11,684 nt of DNA from Bdellovibrionales bacterium (GTDB lineage: Bacteria; Bdellovibrionota; Bdellovibrionia; Bdellovibrionales; UBA1609). The position numbers were made by a program, and so were the translations under genes. Where the stretch lies: NCBI GenBank assembly GCA_028279085.1, contig JANQSX010000162.1, forward strand, positions 1 to 11,684. The letters are read 5' to 3'. Positions within the stretch are counted from its first letter, which is position 1, and each line of letters begins with the position of its first letter. Shown here one piece after another: positions 7,177-11,684 of this stretch. The notes beneath the pieces are model-generated. The model did not search any database. It was not told the origin of the DNA and saw only the letters and a list, made by a program, of their open reading frames with translations.

Positions 7177-7392
7177 ACATATTAACCGGAATCAAAAAGC
7201 TCTATCTTTCTTAGGAACAATCTTGTTTTACAACAGAAACTATTTATAAGTAAACTCAATTACACACAATTTCCTTAAAAATTTAAATACCCTACAAAAT
7301 CTCTCATTACCTTAATGAACAACTGTTATAAATTCCTAATTAAAGCCGTTTAAATATTGTCAATTAATAAATCATTACAGTATGCTACACCC
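7177..7392. promoter_or_regulatory. Divergent intergenic region between aroB and the helicase gene
   Basis: This very AT-rich spacer of 216 bp must hold the promoters for both flanking genes. For aroB, the minus strand shows TTGTGT (7264-7269), a 15-nt spacer and TATAAA (7243-7248), giving a leader of about 60 nt; this match is weak. The helicase promoter candidate is listed separately. I see no clear operator palindrome, riboswitch or TRAP/T-box-like leader. Confidence 0.4.
7357..7386 (+). promoter_or_regulatory. Candidate promoter for the nuclease-helicase gene
   Basis: TTGTCA (7357-7362, 5 of 6 to the -35 consensus), an 18-nt spacer and TATGCT (7381-7386, 4 of 6 to the -10 consensus) end 6 nt before the ATG at 7393. 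This is nearly the same geometry as upstream of aroC. If it is real, the in-frame TTG at 7357 lies inside the -35 and cannot be the start, and the mRNA would be leaderless. Confidence 0.4.
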
Positions 7393-10300
7393 ATGCATAT
7401 TTCCTCTGACAAAATCACCTTTTCTCCCACTGACCTCGTTCGCTTTTTTGAATCAGAGTTTGCTTCTTATATGGATCATTTTGAAAAAGTAACTTCAAAA
7501 GAAATACGTCAAAAAATGGGTGTGCATCGTGATCCCCCTGATCCCCTTCTCGACTTGATTATTGAGATGGGAAATAAACATGAAGAAAATATTATTAATA
7601 AAATGAGCAAAACGGATTCTGTTGTTCGGGTTGAAAGAGACAAAGAAAATAAACAAATCTCTATTGAGCAAACTCGTTTAGCTATGCAAAACGAAGCGAA
7701 GAAAATTTATCAGGCCGCTATGAAAAAAGATATAATATTCGGTTATGCCGATCTATTGGTAAAAAAAGAAGGCCTTTCTTCTTTAGGTGAACATTATTAT
7801 ATTCCTTACGATTTTAAACTTTCCAGACATCCAAAGTCCTCCGCCATCATTCAGCTTTGTTGTTATTGTGACATATTAGAGTCTATTCAAGGATTACGAC
7901 CTCCTACTTTTGCCATAGTTACAAAAGATGAAACCCCTCATTTTTTTAATACAAATTCTTTTTTTTATTTTTACCGGTTTTTAAAAGAACAATTTTTACA
8001 ATATCATTCCCATTTTTCTGAAGAGCGGTTTCCTATTCCGGAAAAAAAAGCAGAACATAGAGACTGGAGTATTTTTGCCAAAAAAAGACTTCATGAATTG
8101 GATGATATTTCATTGATAGCAGGAATTCGTACTACCCATAGCACTTTATTAAAAAGACAAGGTATAAACAAACTCTCTGAATTAGCTCAAAAAAAATCTC
8201 AATTGAGTTATGTAAAAGGTATTCCGGAGATCACCTTGAAGGTTTTACAGGATCAAGCGACCATACAGTTAAAATCCAAAGAAGAAAAAACACTAAAATA
8301 TAAACTCCTTCCCCATATTGGTGAAAGAAAAGGTTTGGAGACGCTTCCTCCTTACCACAAAGCGGATGTGTTTTTTGATATGGAAGGATATCCTCTTTTT
8401 GGCACAGATGGACTGGAATATTTATACGGCAACGCCATCCATGAAGAACCAAAACACAATTGCTTTTGGGCCACCGGCAAAGAAGAGGAAATAAACGCTT
8501 TTAAAAAATGGCTGGAATGGGTGTATCTTCGCTGGCAAAAAAACCCGGGAATGCATATTTATCATTATGGGCATTATGAAGTTTCCACTATAAAAAAACT
8601 AATGGGAAAATACGGCACGGGAGAAAACAAAATAGACAACCTGCTCAGAAACCATGTCTTTGTTGATCTCTATAGAATTGTCACACAAGCTTTAAGAATC
8701 GGTGTTTTTTCTTATTCCATTAAAGAAGTGGAGCAACTGTATTACAACAAAAGAAGTACGACAGTTAAAACCGGTGGACAAGCGGCGATGCAGTTTTTTA
8801 ATTTTTTAAACTCTAACGACACGATTGAAAATTCCCTTTTCTTAAAAAAAATTGAATCTTATAATCGGGATGATTGTTTTTCCGCAAGAGATCTGTGTCA
8901 CTTTCTTTGGGATTTACAAAAAAAAGAAGGCATCACATACATTCCTTCTAACGAAGAACTAAAAAATCAAAACAACCAGGAATATCAGCGCTCCGGCCCC
9001 GGTGGAGACTGTGAAAGGAAAGCACAAGCGCTTTTAAGCCGAGTACCTTTACAGAAAAGAAATTTGCTTTTATCTCAAATGGAAAAAGAAAAAGACATTT
9101 ATATCACCGGGCTTTTAGCTCACCTGCTGGAGTTTCATATCAGAGAGGATAAGCCAGCTTGGTGGGATTATTTTTCCCGCCGGGAAATGAATGAAGAAGA
9201 GATACTGGAAGATAGACATTCCATTGTTTCCTGTCGCTGGATAGAATCTTCCGGAACCACACACAAAATTCAATTTGAAAGAGAACAAGATTTTATCTTT
9301 AAAGTGGGAGATAAGGTTATTATTCTGGAAATCGATAATATATGGAATATTTATGTAATCTCCAAATTGAATCTAATAGAGGGGTTTTTATGGCTAATAC
9401 AAAAAAAACGAAACGATATTCCTCAAGATCAAACTTTTACCCTAGTACCGGAAAAAAAAGATTTTTACAAAAAAAATCTTTTTAGATCTCTTTTAAGAAC
9501 AGCCAATAGCTTTTCCCCGGCTTCTCCTTTTATGGGTTTAAAAAAATGTATTTATGATCTACTACTTAGAAAAAAACCTGATCTACTAAACTATACCAAT
9601 CCACTTATTGTAAACAGAGACCATCTTATAGAAGAAGCCACGGCTCATGTTCGTAATCTAAAAGATTCCGTATTTTGTATTCAAGGTCCCCCTGGTACGG
9701 GTAAAACCTATACAGCCGCTCATATCATCTTAGATCTGATACAAAAAGGAAAAAGAATAGGAGTCACCGCTAATTCCCACAGAGCTATTTTAAATATTTT
9801 AAAAACCGTGCACGAGCAAAATAAGACAAACATTTCTTTTCTCTGTCAAAAAGTGGGAGGAGAACCGGAAGAGCAAAAATCTTTAGAAGATACACCAGTG
9901 GAGTTTACAAGCTCCAATAAAGTCAACATAAAAGCTTTGTTAGTGGGTGGCACCACTTTCTTTTTTTCAAAAATTGAAGAAGAGTCGGCCTATGATTATT
10001 TGTTTGTGGATGAAGCTTCACAGGTGAGCCTTTCCAATATGGTGGCAGCAGCAAGAGCTACAAAAAATATTGTGTTGATCGGTGACCAAAATCAATTGGA
10101 GCAGCCTATTCAGACTGCTCATCCTGGAGAGTCCGGCCACTCGGCTTTAGCTTATTACACAGATGGAAAGACCACTATTTCTGAAGACAAAGGGGTTTTT
10201 CTTCCTTTTTCTTACAGAATGCATCCTAAAATATGCGAGTTTATTTCGGATCAGTTTTATAATGGAAAACTCACAAATCATCCTACAACAGCTCAACAGA

Positions 10301-10833
10301 AAATCTTTCTACCAGATACTTCAATAAATCTACCGGAGTCAGGGTTGTGTTTTATTCCACTAGAACATTCAGGAAATATTCATTCTTCCATTGAAGAAGC
10401 AAAAATGATTTCTTATCTTTATAAAGAACTATTAAAAGCCAAATGGAAAACATCAACCGGTGAAATAAAACCTATAACGATCCAAGATATTTTGATTGTA
10501 GCGCCTTATAATTTACAAGTGGCTTGTCTAAAACAGGAGTTAAATATTCCACTGGCTCGCATTGCTTCCGTGGATAAGTTTCAAGGACAGGAGGCTCCTA
10601 TATGTATTCTCTCTTTAGCCGCTTCCACTATTCAAGATGCTCCCAGGGGAATATCCTTCTTATTAAACAAAAATCGTCTCAATGTCGCTTTATCCCGTGC
10701 CCGCTGTCTGTCTATCATTGTGGGTTCAAAAAACCTAGCAGACAACAATATTTCATCCATTCCCAATATGGAATTAATGAACATCTGGTGTAAAATCGCT
10801 TCAATGACAAAAACATTTGATAAAAAACTCTGA
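7393..10833 (+). CDS. RecB-like nuclease / DEDD exonuclease / SF1 Upf1-Dna2-type helicase
   Basis: A 1146-residue DNA or RNA processing enzyme resembling the TM0106-family RecB-nuclease helicases. Residues are counted from the ATG at 7393. Residues ~8-215 form a PD-(D/E)XK RecB/Cas4-like domain: SPTDL start, Asp120 in GYADLL, the Asp140-Phe-Lys142 core, and Gln154 with Tyr158 (QxxxY). Residues ~324-510 form a YprB-like RNase H-fold exonuclease: Asp329-x-Glu331 and the terminal YNRDDC with Asp493/494. Residues ~735-1120 form an SF1 helicase: GPPGTGKT (765-772), DEAS (873-876), GDQNQL (897-902), SYRMHP (940-945), DKFQGQE (1061-1067) and RLNVALSRAR (1095-1104). All motifs look intact. A TTG at 7357 would add 12 residues; I prefer the ATG because the family begins near SPTDL. 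The gene stands alone, with no visible partners. Repair or defence against foreign nucleic acid are both possible roles. Confidence 0.88.
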   Translation: MHISSDKITFSPTDLVRFFESEFASYMDHFEKVTSKEIRQKMGVHRDPPDPLLDLIIEMGNKHEENIINKMSKTDSVVRVERDKENKQISIEQTRLAMQNEAKKIYQAAMKKDIIFGYADLLVKKEGLSSLGEHYYIPYDFKLSRHPKSSAIIQLCCYCDILESIQGLRPPTFAIVTKDETPHFFNTNSFFYFYRFLKEQFLQYHSHFSEERFPIPEKKAEHRDWSIFAKKRLHELDDISLIAGIRTTHSTLLKRQGINKLSELAQKKSQLSYVKGIPEITLKVLQDQATIQLKSKEEKTLKYKLLPHIGERKGLETLPPYHKADVFFDMEGYPLFGTDGLEYLYGNAIHEEPKHNCFWATGKEEEINAFKKWLEWVYLRWQKNPGMHIYHYGHYEVSTIKKLMGKYGTGENKIDNLLRNHVFVDLYRIVTQALRIGVFSYSIKEVEQLYYNKRSTTVKTGGQAAMQFFNFLNSNDTIENSLFLKKIESYNRDDCFSARDLCHFLWDLQKKEGITYIPSNEELKNQNNQEYQRSGPGGDCERKAQALLSRVPLQKRNLLLSQMEKEKDIYITGLLAHLLEFHIREDKPAWWDYFSRREMNEEEILEDRHSIVSCRWIESSGTTHKIQFEREQDFIFKVGDKVIILEIDNIWNIYVISKLNLIEGFLWLIQKKRNDIPQDQTFTLVPEKKDFYKKNLFRSLLRTANSFSPASPFMGLKKCIYDLLLRKKPDLLNYTNPLIVNRDHLIEEATAHVRNLKDSVFCIQGPPGTGKTYTAAHIILDLIQKGKRIGVTANSHRAILNILKTVHEQNKTNISFLCQKVGGEPEEQKSLEDTPVEFTSSNKVNIKALLVGGTTFFFSKIEEESAYDYLFVDEASQVSLSNMVAAARATKNIVLIGDQNQLEQPIQTAHPGESGHSALAYYTDGKTTISEDKGVFLPFSYRMHPKICEFISDQFYNGKLTNHPTTAQQKIFLPDTSINLPESGLCFIPLEHSGNIHSSIEEAKMISYLYKELLKAKWKTSTGEIKPITIQDILIVAPYNLQVACLKQELNIPLARIASVDKFQGQEAPICILSLAASTIQDAPRGISFLLNKNRLNVALSRARCLSIIVGSKNLADNNISSIPNMELMNIWCKIASMTKTFDKKL

Positions 10834-10860
10834 TGATTTCAACCCAAAAAAAAGATTGAT

Positions 10861-10884
10861 ACCACTTAAAAAAAGATAGGTGGT
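10861..10884 (-). terminator. Weak hairpin between convergent genes
   Basis: ACCAC (10861-10865) pairs with GTGGT (10880-10884) around a 14-nt loop. Read on the minus strand, eight T residues follow about 7 nt after the stem, so it may help end the permease transcript. The stem is short and the T-run is displaced. A second, AT-only inverted repeat (10895-10902 with 10919-10926) is followed by a T-run on the plus strand, overlapping the permease stop, and could serve the helicase transcript. Confidence 0.25.
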
Positions 10885-10924
10885 CAAAATGACAAAATTT
10901 ATATTATTTTATTCCTTAATAAAT

Positions 10925-11684
10925 TTATTTTTTTGGATCCAGAGTATCTCTTAAAACACCCCCTAAAATATTAAAACATAATACTACAAATAAAATACAA
11001 ACACCTGGAAAAACCACCAACCACCAGGAATCAACCATTAAGTCCCGCCCGTCACTTATCATAGTCCCCCACTCAGGAAGAGGGGGCCTCGCCCCTAAGC
11101 CTAAAAACCCTAAAGCGGCAATATTCAAAATTCCTTCACTAAAACCTAGTATCGCCTGCACTATTAAAGGCCCCGAAGTGTTAGGTAAAATATGCTTAAA
11201 GACCAAACGAAAAGGACTGGCACCAAAACTTTTAATCGCCTCCACATAATTTTTACTCTTTTCCCTCAATGTTTCTGCCCGAACAATACGAATCACTCCA
11301 GGCCAAGCCATAATATTTACAGCAATAACTGTATTAAAAAGTCCTGGACCTAAAATAGCCACAATCACTATAGCTAATAAAATACTAGGGAAAGACATCA
11401 TAACATCCACAGCAGAAACAATGATTCGATCCAATCGACCGCCATAATAACCCGATAACAAACCAATTACTGTACCTATTATTACAGATAAAAAAACCAC
11501 CATTAAACCTAAACCTATGGAAATACGGGTGCCGTATATCAAGCGGGATAAAAAATCCCTCCCTAAATCATCCGTTCCTAGAAGAAATTCCCATTGTCCG
11601 CCTTTTTCCCAAAAAGGGGGCACCTTTAAGAACTCAGGGTGTATTTTAGAAAAAGAATAAGGAGCAATCCAGGGAGCCAATATT
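10925..11684 (-). CDS. dppC: Peptide ABC transporter permease, DppC/OppC type (5' end beyond window)
   Basis: An inner-membrane permease subunit of a di- or oligopeptide ABC importer; it would pair with a DppB-like permease, two ATPases and a solute-binding protein. The visible 253 residues include the family hallmark LGTDDLGRDFLSRLIYGTRIS (about 34-54 counted from the TTG at 11680), the EAA loop that contacts the ATPase (147-166, with Gly153 and HILPN), the GFLGLGARPPLPEWG segment (191-205) and the terminal RDTLDP. Hydrophobic segments near 53-76, 95-120, 122-135, 171-195 and 218-242 fit the usual fold. The TTG at 11680 encodes the Leu of the family APxIAPY motif and is not a start: the frame stays open to the window edge, and family length implies roughly 30-50 residues are missing. 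Nickel or glutathione importers use the same family, so the substrate is uncertain. Confidence 0.9.
   Translation of the reverse strand, partial: ILAPWIAPYSFSKIHPEFLKVPPFWEKGGQWEFLLGTDDLGRDFLSRLIYGTRISIGLGLMVVFLSVIIGTVIGLLSGYYGGRLDRIIVSAVDVMMSFPSILLAIVIVAILGPGLFNTVIAVNIMAWPGVIRIVRAETLREKSKNYVEAIKSFGASPFRLVFKHILPNTSGPLIVQAILGFSEGILNIAALGFLGLGARPPLPEWGTMISDGRDLMVDSWWLVVFPGVCILFVVLCFNILGGVLRDTLDPKK

Noticed and set aside
8231..8452. Open frame of 73 codons on the minus strand inside the helicase gene, and similar short frames elsewhere
   Set aside because: They are fully contained antisense or off-frame within well-supported genes and show no recognisable domain or ribosome-binding site.
11678..11680. 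Apparent start of the permease at 11680
   Set aside because: The codon is TTG encoding Leu within the family APxIAPY motif, and the frame stays open to the window edge, so the gene is cut by the window.

Overview
The window is AT-rich bacterial DNA (GC in the mid-30s percent by eye). Genes are closely packed, and a Gram-negative host is suggested by two proteins with Sec-type signal peptides. I cannot place the lineage. Type I dehydroquinase fused to shikimate dehydrogenase recalls Chlamydiae and plants, and the unusual secreted repeat proteins would suit a host-associated or predatory bacterium, but that is inference.

Layout: bases 49-7176 (minus strand) hold a shikimate-pathway cluster, read as aroB, two secreted octapeptide-repeat paralogues, aroA, a fused shikimate kinase / type I 3-dehydroquinate dehydratase / shikimate dehydrogenase, and aroC. 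Four enzyme genes thus cover all six steps from DAHP to chorismate; only DAHP synthase is absent. Transcription order is DHQ synthase, EPSP synthase, shikimate kinase, dehydroquinase, shikimate dehydrogenase, then chorismate synthase. The first five match the domain order of the eukaryotic pentafunctional AROM polypeptide, and the last three are fused here as they are in AROM. This collinearity is the main discovery of the window. The catalytic residues known for each AROM-equivalent step can be located, so the fusion is probably an active enzyme rather than a QutR-like repressor relic.

The two repeat genes (4249-4914 and 5010-5897) interrupt the cluster between aroB and aroA. They share a signal peptide ending AFS|C, an N-terminal block of octads, a non-repeat middle segment and a C-terminal array of eight-residue units. 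The array has about 20 units in one and about 11, less regular, in the other. I recognise no function.

Divergent from aroB, across a spacer of about 216 bp, lies a large plus-strand gene (7393-10833). It encodes a RecB-like nuclease, a DEDD RNase H-fold exonuclease and an SF1 Upf1/Dna2-type helicase in one chain. A convergent minus-strand gene at the right edge (from 10925, cut by the window end) is a DppC/OppC-type peptide ABC transporter permease.

Several starts lack a Shine-Dalgarno sequence and have promoter-like hexamers ending only 6-7 nt before the ATG, suggesting leaderless transcripts. The fusion gene instead has a GTG start with a GAGGA ribosome-binding site.
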